Assembly (NCBI GenBank): GCA_947500005.1
Contig: CANMQJ010000007.1
Coordinates: forward strand, 1 to 64,000
Source of the DNA: an uncultured Paracoccaceae bacterium
GTDB lineage: Bacteria > Pseudomonadota > Alphaproteobacteria > Rhodobacterales > Rhodobacteraceae
Direction of reading: 5' to 3'
DNA length: 64,000 nt
Under the pieces are notes generated by a model. The model had not been told where the DNA came from. It saw only the letters and a list, made by a program, of their open reading frames with translations, and ran no database searches. Shown in pieces: positions 8,606-17,110 of the stretch. Made by a program: the position numbers and the translations under genes. The number at the start of each line of letters is the position of its first letter. Within the stretch, counting starts at the first letter, position 1.

Positions 8606-8738
8606 TTGTCTCACGAGGCTTAGTCCCCCTCGAAGACATTCTCGGCGCGGTGGTCGTCCCTGTCCCCAACGCACTGCCCACCGCGCCGAGCACCCCTCCC
8701 AAACCTCCCCTGAATCCCGCCTATGGCGGGATTTTTTT
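8606..8738 (+). ncRNA. Candidate C-rich trans-acting sRNA, possibly GsrN-like
   Basis: This gene-free stretch folds into three hairpins. The first is CGAGG/CCTCG (8614-8618, 8628-8632). The second is a perfect 13-bp stem (8641-8653 with 8678-8690) with a 24-nt loop rich in CCC. The third is an intrinsic terminator (8714-8738). Between hairpins two and three lies single-stranded CCCCTCCC...CCTCCCC, complementary to Shine-Dalgarno sequences. No open frame with a ribosome site is present. The 5' end is inferred from the promoter at 8575-8599. C-rich loops under a general stress promoter recall Caulobacter GsrN, but that is analogy only. Confidence 0.55.
8714..8738 (+). terminator. Intrinsic (Rho-independent) terminator
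   Basis: A perfect stem ATCCCGCC/GGCGGGAT with the 3-nt loop TAT is followed by a run of Ts through 8738. It ends the candidate sRNA transcript. Confidence 0.88.
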
Positions 8739-8764
8739 ATTTACAAACAAAATCTTAATCCCAT

Positions 8765-8789
8765 GGAACCGCTGTCCGAACGAAGCGTT
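8765..8789 (+). promoter_or_regulatory. EcfG-type promoter of the PRC-barrel gene
   Basis: GGAAC at 8765-8769, 16 nt, then CGTT at 8786-8789: a perfect consensus match, 60 nt before the ATG at 8849 and just downstream of the sRNA terminator. Confidence 0.68.
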
Positions 8790-8848
8790 ATGACCGCGCA
8801 CCGACTGTGAACAGAATGGCAGTCGAGGACCTTTTGGAGGCTATCCCG

Positions 8849-9544
8849 ATGAAACATCTTCTTACCACCACCGCGCTTGTCGCGAGCCTGGCAACAACAG
8901 GCTGGGCCGCGACAGAAACGGACGATCAACAGGGCAACGCTGCGGCCATGCCGCTGGCAGACGAACAGCAGGACGCAGCCCAGTCCGAAGGCATGACGGA
9001 CGCCGATGAGCAGCAGGACGTGGCCCGGTCCGAGGACATGACCGATGCGGACGAGAAGCAGGACGCAGCCCAGTCCGAGGACATGCCGCTGGCCGACGAG
9101 CAGCAGGCCGAAACCGAGCTTGCACCCGAAGCGGAGGATGCGGAGGATGCGGCAGAGGCCGGGTCCGTGATCACCGACAACAACGACCCGGACGAGCTCA
9201 ACACAATGTCCGAGGTCGCGGAAGACAACAACGCGCCCCTCTTCGGTGAAGGCTATGCCCGTGCCGAGGCGGACACCCTGACGGCCGAGGAACTGACCGG
9301 TGCCCGCGTCTATGACTCGCGCGGTGAATGGATCGGCGAGATCGACCGGCTGCATCTCAACGACGACGGCAAGATCGCCGCGGCGATCGTCGATGTGGGC
9401 GGCTTCCTCGGCATCGGTGAAAAGCCGGTTTCGCTGGACATGAGCGAACTCGACATCATGCATAGCGCCGAGGCCGGCGATTTCCGTGTCAGCGTCAACT
9501 ATTCGGAGGAAGAGCTGGAGAACATGCCGACCTGGAACGACTGA
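8849..9544 (+). CDS. Secreted PRC-barrel domain protein with acidic repeats
   Basis: This 231-residue protein has a clear signal peptide (MKHLLTTTALVASLATTGWA), then an acidic region of 15-residue repeats (residues 34-86, unit starting MTDADEQQDVARSED), an Asp/Asn/Glu linker, and a C-terminal PRC-barrel (about 150-225) with GARVYDSRGEWIGEIDRLHL and AAIVDVGGFLGIGEKPV. PRC-barrel proteins of this secreted type are common in stress regulons of Alphaproteobacteria; a periplasmic, possibly cation-binding role fits the acidity but is inferred. ATG 8849 is chosen over an upstream in-frame start because TTGGAGG lies 8 nt before it and the signal peptide begins there. Confidence 0.85.
   Translation: MKHLLTTTALVASLATTGWAATETDDQQGNAAAMPLADEQQDAAQSEGMTDADEQQDVARSEDMTDADEKQDAAQSEDMPLADEQQAETELAPEAEDAEDAAEAGSVITDNNDPDELNTMSEVAEDNNAPLFGEGYARAEADTLTAEELTGARVYDSRGEWIGEIDRLHLNDDGKIAAAIVDVGGFLGIGEKPVSLDMSELDIMHSAEAGDFRVSVNYSEEELENMPTWND
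8948..9106 (+). repeat. Coding tandem repeat, 45-bp unit, about 3.5 copies
   Basis: Codons 34-86 of the PRC-barrel gene consist of four units starting MPLADEQQ, MTDADEQQ, MTDADEKQ and MPLADEQQ, each 15 residues (45 nt), the last one partial. The DNA is nearly as conserved as the protein, so copy number may vary between strains. Confidence 0.85.
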
Positions 9545-9567
9545 TCCGGCGCCTGTCGCGAAACGAG

Positions 9568-9593
9568 AAGAGGCCTGCGCAAGCAGGCCTCTT
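9568..9593 (+). terminator. Strong hairpin after the PRC-barrel gene
   Basis: An 11-bp perfect stem AAGAGGCCTGC/GCAGGCCTCTT with a stable GCAA tetraloop lies 24 bp after the stop codon. There is no T-run, so it may stabilise the 3' end or act as a weak terminator. Confidence 0.6.
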
Positions 9594-9721
9594 GGCAGAA
9601 GGGTTCTGGTTGCTTCTTCGGCTGACCACGAAGCGGCCAAACTATTTATCCCTTGAAAAGGCCTTGTTGCACGAAGCGGCATGCTCGAGCCTGAAAGCAT
9701 GAACGTGACAAGACATCTCCA

Positions 9722-11320
9722 TCAATGCTGGAGTCTCGTCCAGAAAGCCCGCAACTCGGTCTTGAGTACCTTGCCCATCGGACTTTTCGGCAAATGCTCC
9801 AGAACGGCAAACCGGCGCGGCACCTCGTTGTCGGCGAGGTGCTCGCGGCAGAAGGCTTCCAGTCGGTCCGAGCCGGTATCGGATCCCGCGCTCAACACCA
9901 CGCAGGCGGCCATATCCTCGCCCAAGTCGGGATGCGGAATGGCGATCACCGCCGCTTCCAGCACGTCGGGATGTCGATACAGGACCTGTTCGACCCGCGC
10001 GGAGGCGATCTTGAAGCCGCCCCGATTGATCAAGTCCTTCTTCCGGTCCTCGAAGAACAGGAAACCGTCCGTATCCAGCCGACCGACATCGCCGGTCAGC
10101 ACGCGCCGCCCAACGAAGGCCCGCGCCGTGGCGTCGGGGTCGTGGAAATATCCCAGCCCGACGGACGGGCCAGACAATGCGATTTCGCCCGCCTCGCCGT
10201 GCGGCACGGGCTGGCCCGAGTCGTCCAGAACGGCAAGCTCCATCTCGGGCATGACGCGCCCCACCGACCCGGGCTTGTCGTCCTTACATTCGGGCGGCAG
10301 GACCGTGCCCGCCGGGCCGCTTTCCGTCATTCCGTAGATCTGAACCTGCCGCGCGCGGGGCCATATCGCACCGATCCGCGCCACAAGCTCGCCGGGCATC
10401 GCGGCGCCGCCATAGGCGATCGTGTGCAACCCGCTCAGGTCGTGCCGCGCGCGGTCATATTCTCGGACCATGAAATTGAGCACCGAGGGGACACCGTGAT
10501 AAAATCCCGTGCCTTCCGAAGCGATCAGCGAAAGCCGCGCTTCCGTGTCGATCTGTCCCTCGATTACCAGGCCGGCCCCGGCCACCCAGCAGGACATGGC
10601 GGCCAGGTTCAGGGCCGAACTGGTGAAGAACGGAAAGGCCCCCTGGTAGACATCGCCGGGCCGCAACCCCAGTGCTGCACCGCTGCACCGTCCGGCGGCG
10701 ATCATGGTCCGGTGACTGTGCATCACCGCCTTGGCCCGCGCCGTGGTGCCCGAGGTGAACAACAGGCAGGCCAGGCTGTCCGGGTCCGGCAGACCACGGA
10801 TCTCGTCCGCCGGGCCGGGCGGCGGCGCTCTTGTTACCGTATCCGCGTCCAGAACGGCCGGGACATCGACGCCCAGGCATCGTGACAGCTGCGCCTGACC
10901 GTCCGCGTCGGCAACGATCAGCCGGGGCCCGGTCAGACCGATAGCATGGTGCAGGTCGTCCCGCGCGAAGCGGGTGTTGAGCGGCACCACGACGGCACCC
11001 AGCGTCAGCGCCCCGAGCGCAGCGAGAAAACACTCGAGAGCCCGGTCGTTCGTCAGAAATATTCCCAGCCGGTCCCCGGCAGTCAGCCCGCGCCGCTGCA
11101 ATGCCGCCGCGCTCTGCCGGGCCGCGATGTTCAACCCGGCATAGGAGAGCCGTTGCCGCGCGCCGCTTCCAGACATCGCTGAGAGGGCCAGCGCGTCGCC
11201 ATGCGCCCGGGCCTGCGCCGCCAGAAGTCCAAGCACGCTCAGCCCGGCCAGATCGGGTTGCAGCGCCGTTTGTGCGGAAGCGATCCGGGACAAGGGCGGT
11301 TGGTCGTCTGGCATCGGCAT
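9722..11320 (-). CDS. Acyl-CoA synthetase (AMP-forming), ANL superfamily
   Basis: This 532-residue class-I adenylate-forming enzyme has the P-loop-like LLFTSGTTARAKAV (A3 motif, about 190-205), YGMTESGPAG (A5), TGDVGRLDTDGFLFFEDRKKDLINRGGFKI (A7-A8 region, key residues T-G-D and R-K-K-D) and a C-terminal PMGKVLKTELR with the catalytic lysine (A10). It activates a carboxylic acid to its CoA thioester. It is the last gene of the catabolic cluster, 7 bp after the TetR gene. The specific acid is unknown; medium-chain, aromatic and alicyclic acids are all possible. Confidence 0.85.
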   Translation of the reverse strand: MPMPDDQPPLSRIASAQTALQPDLAGLSVLGLLAAQARAHGDALALSAMSGSGARQRLSYAGLNIAARQSAAALQRRGLTAGDRLGIFLTNDRALECFLAALGALTLGAVVVPLNTRFARDDLHHAIGLTGPRLIVADADGQAQLSRCLGVDVPAVLDADTVTRAPPPGPADEIRGLPDPDSLACLLFTSGTTARAKAVMHSHRTMIAAGRCSGAALGLRPGDVYQGAFPFFTSSALNLAAMSCWVAGAGLVIEGQIDTEARLSLIASEGTGFYHGVPSVLNFMVREYDRARHDLSGLHTIAYGGAAMPGELVARIGAIWPRARQVQIYGMTESGPAGTVLPPECKDDKPGSVGRVMPEMELAVLDDSGQPVPHGEAGEIALSGPSVGLGYFHDPDATARAFVGRRVLTGDVGRLDTDGFLFFEDRKKDLINRGGFKIASARVEQVLYRHPDVLEAAVIAIPHPDLGEDMAACVVLSAGSDTGSDRLEAFCREHLADNEVPRRFAVLEHLPKSPMGKVLKTELRAFWTRLQH

Positions 11321-11327
11321 CGCGATC

Positions 11328-11969
11328 TCACTCGGCCGCGCTGTCGGCTGTCAGCCCCGACAACATCTTGGCGGGATCGATGCCCAGGCTGCGCGACACC
11401 ACACGCAGATAGGTTCTCTTGACGTGATCGGGCAGTGCGTCGATGCTGGTTCCCTGCACGGCGAAACGCTCCAGCAGGTATTCGCGCGCCCCGATCATCA
11501 TGTAGCCGATCACCTCCAGTTCGCTTTCGTCGTAGCCCGAGATTTCCTGCGCCGCCCACCCGCGATGCAGAGACCGGGTGTAGCCGCTGGCCATACGCCG
11601 CAGGTATTGCTGGTGGGCCTCGGGGGCGAAGAATGCCGCCTCGTTCAGGATGCGGTGCAGGGCGGGATTCTTTTCCAGGAAGGCGAAGTTGGCATCGAGG
11701 CCCTGGCGTTCACGCTCGGCGAAGGTCTTGGCGTCCAGAGTGGCCTTGGCGATGTAACGCAGCATCTCTTCGCCGACGTGAGGCAGGAGCTGGTCGAACA
11801 GGTCCTGCTGGTTCTCGAAGTAGCGGTAGATCAGACCGTGGGCGACACCGGCCTCTTCGGCGATCCGGCCGATGGAGGCCTTGCCATATCCGTGTCGCCC
11901 CACCACCACCGCGGCCGCGTCCAGTATCGCCTTGCGTGTGGCCTGGGCCTTTTCTGCGCGCTTTGCCAT
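11328..11969 (-). CDS. TetR/AcrR family transcriptional regulator
   Basis: This 213-residue protein has an N-terminal TetR helix-turn-helix (about 12-58): ATRKAILDAAAVVVGRHGYG, then SIGRIAEEAGVAHGLIYRYF and ENQQDLFDQLL. The rest is an all-helical ligand-binding domain. It sits between the two acyl-CoA ligase genes, in the same direction, and probably represses the cluster until an acyl-CoA or the free acid binds. Candidate operator half-sites lie upstream of the first gene of the cluster (21492-21524). Effector and targets are inferred from position. Confidence 0.88.
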   Translation of the reverse strand: MAKRAEKAQATRKAILDAAAVVVGRHGYGKASIGRIAEEAGVAHGLIYRYFENQQDLFDQLLPHVGEEMLRYIAKATLDAKTFAERERQGLDANFAFLEKNPALHRILNEAAFFAPEAHQQYLRRMASGYTRSLHRGWAAQEISGYDESELEVIGYMMIGAREYLLERFAVQGTSIDALPDHVKRTYLRVVSRSLGIDPAKMLSGLTADSAAE

Positions 11970-12051
11970 GTCGTCCTCTCCGGTTTCCTGGCCCCAGACC
12001 TTATGGGGGTCGAAGAGACCACCGGCAAGCCTTTGGCCGAGTCCTGCGAAA

Positions 12052-13710
12052 TCAAGTCCCTCCTTCGGTCAGCAGACGGCGGATTTGCTGGCGCAGGATG
12101 TGTTTTTGCACCTTGCCCGATGCGGTCTTGGGCAATTCCTCCACGGCTTCGATCCGGTCGGGGCATTTCTGGCGGGCCAGTCCCGCGCCCAGCAAAAAGT
12201 CGACGAGTTCGGAAACCGGGGGCGCCTCCTGCCCCGGTCGCACGATCACGAAGGCGCACACGCCCTCGCCCAGCCGCGCATCGGGCATGGAAACCACGGC
12301 CGCCTCCAGGATGGCCGGGTGCGCGTGAAGCGCGTCCTCGATCTCCTTGGCCGAGAGGTTCTCGCCACCGCGTATGATGATGTCCTTCTTGCGCCCGGTG
12401 ACGGTCAGCACTCCATCCGCCGTGACGGTACCGAGATCGCCGGTGAGAAAGAAACCCTCGGCGTCGAATGCCTGGCGCGTGGCCTCGGGATCGGTATAGC
12501 CGCGGAACAGCGAGGGACCCTTGGCCAGGATTTCACCCTCGGTCCCGGGTGGAACGGTCTTGCCCGCCTCGTCAACGATCTTGACCTCCCAATCGGCGAT
12601 ACGGCCGTCGCTGCGGGCGGCGCGGTCGGGGTCGTCCGGGCAGCCCTGCGTGACCATCGGACATTCCGAGCTGCCGAAGACCCGGAACGCCCGGCAGTTG
12701 GGAAACTGCCGGTGGGCGCTGTCGATCAGGCCGGGGGGAACCGCAGCACCGCCACAGGCATAGATACGCAAGCTTTCCAGCCCGGTTTGCGCCTGCTCGG
12801 CCTGCGCAACCAGTTCGGCCAGGAAGGGTGTCGCGCCGATCATGAAATCGACTCCGTGTCGTTCGGTCAGCTCGATGGCTTCAGCCGCGACCCAGCGCTC
12901 CATCAAGACGGTGCGGGTGCCGAAGTGAAACGGCAGTTCCATCCCGTAGGAATACCCGGTCACGTGCGTCACGGGGCTGGGCATCAGCAATGTGTCGCCT
13001 TCGCCCAGGCCCCAGGCTTCCATGCTCATGCGGATCGGTCGCTGGGCCTGGTTATGGCTGTAGATCACGCCCTTAGGCAGGCCGGTGGTGCCCGAGGTAT
13101 AGATGATGAGCTTGGCGCTGTCGGGGTCGGCGGGCGTCAGCTCGATGTTGGATTCCCGGCCGCGCGTCTCGATCGCCTCGAAGGTCGGACCGCCCGCGCT
13201 GTCGGCGTCGCCGCGCACGGTCGCGACATGTTCGAGTTCGGGCAGATCGGCCGCCAGTTCGGCATACATCCCCCGGTAATCCACCGACCGCCAGGCGTCG
13301 GGGACAAAGGCGATCCGCGCCCGGCAATCGCGCAGGATGAACCTCAGCTCGGACTGCCGATAGATCGGGATCACCGGGTTGATGACGAAACCGCCCAGGG
13401 CGCAGGCCAGGTTGAGGATGACCGCCTCGTTCCAGTTCGGCAACTGAAAGCTGACCGTCTCGCCCGGTTCGATGCCCAGTTCGCGCAACCCGCGCGCCAT
13501 GTCGGTCGCGCGCGTCAGGCAGGTGGCATAGTCCAGCCGCGTGCCGCCCTCGATGATGGCGGTCTCGCTCGGGGTCTCCGCGGCCCTGCGGCGGGCCGCG
13601 AGCGCAAGGTGGCTGCCCGGCCATTCACCGTTGGCGCGGCGGGTCTCACGCTCGCCGGGTTCGAAACGCAGCGGCCAGGCGGCCGAGGAGGAAGGGACTT
13701 CAGACCGCAA
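12052..13710 (-). CDS. Acyl-CoA ligase (AMP-forming), cyclohexanecarboxylate/CaiC-like
   Basis: This 552-residue ANL enzyme carries LIIYTSGTTGLPKGVIYSHN (A3; T-S-G-T-T-G-x-P-K-G), FGSSECPMV (A5), TGDLGTVTADG (A7) and GRKKDIIIRGGENLSAKEIE (A8), ending with TASGKVQKHILR, whose lysine is the adenylation lysine. This variant, with SSE in place of TE at A5, is often annotated as cyclohexanecarboxylate-CoA ligase; I take that as a hint only. Its start overlaps the end of the ABC ATPase gene by 11 nt, tying the ligase to the importer: the acid brought in is probably the acid activated here. Confidence 0.85.
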   Translation of the reverse strand: MRSEVPSSSAAWPLRFEPGERETRRANGEWPGSHLALAARRRAAETPSETAIIEGGTRLDYATCLTRATDMARGLRELGIEPGETVSFQLPNWNEAVILNLACALGGFVINPVIPIYRQSELRFILRDCRARIAFVPDAWRSVDYRGMYAELAADLPELEHVATVRGDADSAGGPTFEAIETRGRESNIELTPADPDSAKLIIYTSGTTGLPKGVIYSHNQAQRPIRMSMEAWGLGEGDTLLMPSPVTHVTGYSYGMELPFHFGTRTVLMERWVAAEAIELTERHGVDFMIGATPFLAELVAQAEQAQTGLESLRIYACGGAAVPPGLIDSAHRQFPNCRAFRVFGSSECPMVTQGCPDDPDRAARSDGRIADWEVKIVDEAGKTVPPGTEGEILAKGPSLFRGYTDPEATRQAFDAEGFFLTGDLGTVTADGVLTVTGRKKDIIIRGGENLSAKEIEDALHAHPAILEAAVVSMPDARLGEGVCAFVIVRPGQEAPPVSELVDFLLGAGLARQKCPDRIEAVEELPKTASGKVQKHILRQQIRRLLTEGGT

Positions 13711-14419
13711 GGTAACGCTCCTTCAGATCGGGGTCCGCGTCGAAATCGGTCCAGCTTCCGTCGAACACGATGCGGCCGCTGTCGATCAGGAGTACCCGGT
13801 CGGTGCAGCGGCGGGCGAAGGACAGGTTCTGTTCGGCGATCAGCAGGGCCAGGCTGCGGGTTTCACGGATGCGGGCAATATGTTGGGCCATCTCGTCCAC
13901 TACGACCGGGGCCAGCCCCTCTACCGGCTCGTCCAGCAACAGAAGGCGCGGAGCCCCCATCAGGCCGCGGGCCACGGCGACAAGCTGCTGTTGCCCGCCG
14001 CTCATTTGATAGCCCGCGCGTTCCTTGAGCGGTACGAGAAGCGGGAACAGGTCATAGATCTCTGTCAGCGTGACCGGGTCGCGGCCACGCGCGGCCTGGG
14101 CGCCCAGTTCGATGTTCTCGGCCACGCTGATGTCAGGATAGATTCGCCTGTCCTCGGGGACCAGCATCAGCCCCCGGCGGCTGCGCTCATCCGGCGACAC
14201 GCCACGCAGGTCCTGACCGCCGAAATGGATCTCGCCCTCGACCCGTGGGCCGGCATCCAGCAGGCTCTTCATCAGGGTCGATTTTCCCGCCCCGTTGCGG
14301 CCCAGAAGCGCGACGCTTTCGCCCGGCGCCACCGACAGGGAGGCATCCTGGATCACGTGACTGCCGCCGTAGAAGGCATGCAGTTCGGAGACCCGGAGCA
14401 ATGGTTCAGTGCTGGCCAA
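13700..14419 (-). CDS. livF: Branched-chain-type ABC transporter ATP-binding protein (LivF-like)
   Basis: This 239-residue ATPase has Walker A GRNGAGKST (about 37-45), the signature MSGGQQQLVAVARGL, Walker B LLLLDEP and the LivF-typical VEGLAPVVVDEM. LivF-type subunits pair with LivG in importers of the HAAT family, which carry branched-chain amino acids, amides, or aromatic and other carboxylates. It overlaps LivG by 14 nt and the ligase gene by 11 nt. The substrate is more likely an organic acid than an amino acid, given the neighbours. Confidence 0.88.
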   Translation of the reverse strand: MASTEPLLRVSELHAFYGGSHVIQDASLSVAPGESVALLGRNGAGKSTLMKSLLDAGPRVEGEIHFGGQDLRGVSPDERSRRGLMLVPEDRRIYPDISVAENIELGAQAARGRDPVTLTEIYDLFPLLVPLKERAGYQMSGGQQQLVAVARGLMGAPRLLLLDEPVEGLAPVVVDEMAQHIARIRETRSLALLIAEQNLSFARRCTDRVLLIDSGRIVFDGSWTDFDADPDLKERYLAV

Positions 14420-15164
14420 GATAGACCTCCCTTACACGTGGGTCCGCCCGCACCGCCTCGGGCTGGCCCGAGGCGATGATCTCGCCATGGTGGAGCACCG
14501 TCAATCGGGTCGCCAGGCCGAACACGACCTCCATGTCATGTTCCGTCAGCAGCAGCGACAACCCGTAGCTGTCGCGCACCCGGGTGATCAGGCGCACCGC
14601 CTCGGCACGGTCCGAGGGCGACATGCCCGCGGTCGGTTCGTCCAGCATCAGAAGCCGCGGCTTCAGTGCCAGGCACATGGCCAGTTCCAACCGTTTCTTG
14701 TCGCCATGCGACAGGGTGCCGGCCACGTCATCCACCGTGTCCTCGAGGCCAAGCTCGGTGACCAGCCGTTCGGCCTCGGCCACCACCGCGCGGCGCGGCG
14801 CGATATAGCCGAAGGTGAAACGCAGACCCTGATGGGTGCGTTCGCGTGTCTCGATGGCCACGATCAGGTTCTCGAAGGCCGACATCGAGGGGAAGATCCG
14901 CGCCACCTGGAAGGTCCGGCCGATGCCGCGCTTGACCCTCTGCGCGCCGGTCAGCCCCGAGACGTCTTCTCCCGCGAACCGGATGGTTCCGCCGTTGATC
15001 CGGGTTTCGCCGCTGAGACAACGGAACAGCGTCGTCTTGCCGGCCCCGTTCGGTCCGATGACCACATGCGCCTCGCCGTCCTGCAGGTCGAAATCGACGT
15101 CTTCCAGCACGCGCACCGACCCATAGGCCTTGGTCAGGCCGCGCGCTTCGAGAATTGCGGTCAT
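14406..15164 (-). CDS. livG: Branched-chain-type ABC transporter ATP-binding protein (LivG-like)
   Basis: This 252-residue ATPase shows Walker A GPNGAGKTT, the LivG insertion with RVKRGIGRTFQVARIFPSMS, signature LSHGDKKRLELAMCLA and Walker B LLMLDEPTAGMSPSDR. ATG 15164 overlaps the stop of the LivM gene (ATGA), which fixes the start; an open frame runs further upstream but would lie inside livM. Serine and histidine in the signature (LSHGDKKRLE) are usual for LivG. Confidence 0.9.
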   Translation of the reverse strand: MTAILEARGLTKAYGSVRVLEDVDFDLQDGEAHVVIGPNGAGKTTLFRCLSGETRINGGTIRFAGEDVSGLTGAQRVKRGIGRTFQVARIFPSMSAFENLIVAIETRERTHQGLRFTFGYIAPRRAVVAEAERLVTELGLEDTVDDVAGTLSHGDKKRLELAMCLALKPRLLMLDEPTAGMSPSDRAEAVRLITRVRDSYGLSLLLTEHDMEVVFGLATRLTVLHHGEIIASGQPEAVRADPRVREVYLGQH

Positions 15165-16171
15165 GGCTGGGCCTCCGTCCGCTTGGGTGCCGGTTCGGTG
15201 GGTTTCCTGCGCTTTTTCTGCCGCCGGTGCTGCAGAAAGCCCAGCAAACCGCCCGGGATCAACAGCACGACGAGCAGCAGCAGCGTTCCCACCGTGATCT
15301 CGGACAGCCCGTGCATCGCGCGCGTGCCGTAGTCGATGGCGCCGAACAGGATCGCCCCCACCGCCGGACCCCAGAAATTGCCCGCCCCGCCCAGCAGCGT
15401 GAACAGGATCGGCTGCGTCGAAACGGTCCAATAGGCGATCTCGGGCGAGGCGATCTGGGTGAAGGGCACCATCACAGCGCCGCAGAAGGCCGCGAGCGCG
15501 CCGGACAGGACAAAGGCGGTGAGCTGCCAGCCGAAGATCGAGGTGCCGAGAAAGGCGGTGCGCAGGTTGTCCTGGCGAATGGCCTGGATCAGCCGGCCCG
15601 CCGGCGAGTTCTGGAAACACCACAGCGCGAAGGCGGCGCAGGCCATCGCCACGACGATGAAGTAGTAGTAGGCTGTCGCGCTGGTCAGATCGAGGGTGAA
15701 CAGGCCCGTTTCGATGGTGGGGCGCGGGATGCCCACCAGCCCGTCATTGCGCCCCAGGAAGGTCGTCTTGGTGATGACCAGGTGGATCAGTTCCGAGAAC
15801 ACCAAGGTGAGCACGGCGAAATAGACCCCGCTGGCACGGCGCAGCGCGATCACGCCGAAGACCAGCGCAATCAGCGCGCCGGCCCCGGCGCCGATGGCCA
15901 GGCCCAGGAGGAAGGGCAGCCCGGGCCAATGCAACGACACCAGCGCCATGGCATAGGCGCCGCCGCCGAAAAACATGGCATGCCCGAAGCTCAGCAACCC
16001 GGCGCCCGAGAACAGCAGGTTCCAGGACATGCCGAAGACGATGTTGATCGCCACCAGCCCGGCAAGGAACATCAGACCGCTATTGGCCACGAAGGGCACC
16101 ACCGCGAAGGCGGCCAGCCCGCAGGCCGCGATTGCCAGGTTCGAACGGAAGCGCGCGCGATAGTCGATCAT
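15161..16171 (-). CDS. livM: Branched-chain-type ABC transporter permease (LivM-like)
   Basis: This 336-residue permease has about ten hydrophobic segments. It includes GMSWNLLFSGAGLLSFGHAMFFGGGAY and the LivM-typical SFAVLT/YFAVLTLVFSELIH region with DGLVGIPRP (about 120-150), ending in a Lys/Arg-rich cytoplasmic tail. The start at 16171 overlaps the LivH stop by 4 nt. It forms the membrane channel with LivH. Confidence 0.9.
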   Translation of the reverse strand: MIDYRARFRSNLAIAACGLAAFAVVPFVANSGLMFLAGLVAINIVFGMSWNLLFSGAGLLSFGHAMFFGGGAYAMALVSLHWPGLPFLLGLAIGAGAGALIALVFGVIALRRASGVYFAVLTLVFSELIHLVITKTTFLGRNDGLVGIPRPTIETGLFTLDLTSATAYYYFIVVAMACAAFALWCFQNSPAGRLIQAIRQDNLRTAFLGTSIFGWQLTAFVLSGALAAFCGAVMVPFTQIASPEIAYWTVSTQPILFTLLGGAGNFWGPAVGAILFGAIDYGTRAMHGLSEITVGTLLLLVVLLIPGGLLGFLQHRRQKKRRKPTEPAPKRTEAQP

Positions 16172-17052
16172 GCCGTCTGCTCCTTGCCCATGATGCCCTC
16201 GGGCCGCAGCAGCAGGATCACGCCCAGAGCCAGAAGGAAGAAGATGCCGGGATATTGCGGAAAGAAATAGGTTCCGAAGCTCTCGATCAGGCCCAGTACG
16301 ATCGCCGCGACGAAAGCCCCCCGGATCGACCCCATCCCACCCAGGATCACCACGCCGAAAGCCTGCAACAGGAAGATTCCGCCCAGTTCGGGCGACAGGC
16401 TTTGATTGGGCATCAACAGCCCACCCGCGGCCCCGGCCATGGCAAAGCTGACGATGACAGTGACCAGGTATATCCGCTTGACGTTCAGTCCCAGAAGCTG
16501 CGCCATCCAGGGATCGGCGGCGACCACCCGGATCAGGCGACCGGTGCGGGTCTTCGAGATGAACAGTTCCAGCCCGACAAAGGCCGCGACGCCGCAGAAG
16601 ATGATGAAGATCGTGTAGGTCGGCATGAACATGTCGCCCAGAAAGATCACCGAGTTCAGCGCGGGTGGCGGCATCACGCCCATGTAGTTCAGACCCCAGA
16701 TCAGTGTCACCGCCCCGCCGCAGATCAGCAGCAGCGCATAGGTGGCGATCAACGAATAGGCATCCTCGACATCGCGCAGACGCCGGAAAACCAGCTTGTC
16801 CACAACCCAGCCCAGAAGGCCGACGACAACCCCGGCCGCCATTGCCCGCACAAGGTAGAGCCACAGCGGCAGCCCCCCGCCGAAGCCCAGCATGATTGAA
16901 TAGGAGACATACGCCCCTATCATGAAAAAGCCGCCATGAGCGAAGTTCAGGATGTGCAATATCCCGAAAATCAGGGTCAGCCCTGCCGCGACAAGGAAGG
17001 TCGCCATCGCCCAGGCAAGCCCGTTGAACACGGTCATGCCGATGTCATACAT
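16168..17052 (-). CDS. livH: Branched-chain-type ABC transporter permease (LivH-like)
   Basis: This 294-residue permease has eight or so membrane helices and the family signature GLTLIFGILHILNFAHGGFFMIGAY near the N-terminus (shown by GLTLIFG and LNFAHG). A late VVILGGMGSIRGAFVAAIVLG holds the EAA-like G-G-x-G-S-x-x-G loop that contacts the ATPases. The start at 17052 has GGAGAGAG upstream; a longer frame to 17169 would enter the spacer after the binding-protein gene. It is 58 bp downstream of the periplasmic binding protein gene. Confidence 0.9.
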   Translation of the reverse strand: MYDIGMTVFNGLAWAMATFLVAAGLTLIFGILHILNFAHGGFFMIGAYVSYSIMLGFGGGLPLWLYLVRAMAAGVVVGLLGWVVDKLVFRRLRDVEDAYSLIATYALLLICGGAVTLIWGLNYMGVMPPPALNSVIFLGDMFMPTYTIFIIFCGVAAFVGLELFISKTRTGRLIRVVAADPWMAQLLGLNVKRIYLVTVIVSFAMAGAAGGLLMPNQSLSPELGGIFLLQAFGVVILGGMGSIRGAFVAAIVLGLIESFGTYFFPQYPGIFFLLALGVILLLRPEGIMGKEQTA

Positions 17053-17110
17053 GATCTCTCTCCAGTGGACGCCGGGCGGGATCGGTCCCGCCCGGTCAGC
17101 GGCGCGGGTC

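Noticed and set aside
11872..14028. 718-codon plus-strand frame opposite the acyl-CoA ligase and LivF genes
   Set aside because: Antisense shadow; the opposite strand encodes clear ANL and ABC motifs.
15161..16864. Extended LivM frame starting far upstream inside livH
   Set aside because: The true start at 16171 overlaps the livH stop by 4 nt and gives the family N-terminus; the extension is out-of-frame livH.
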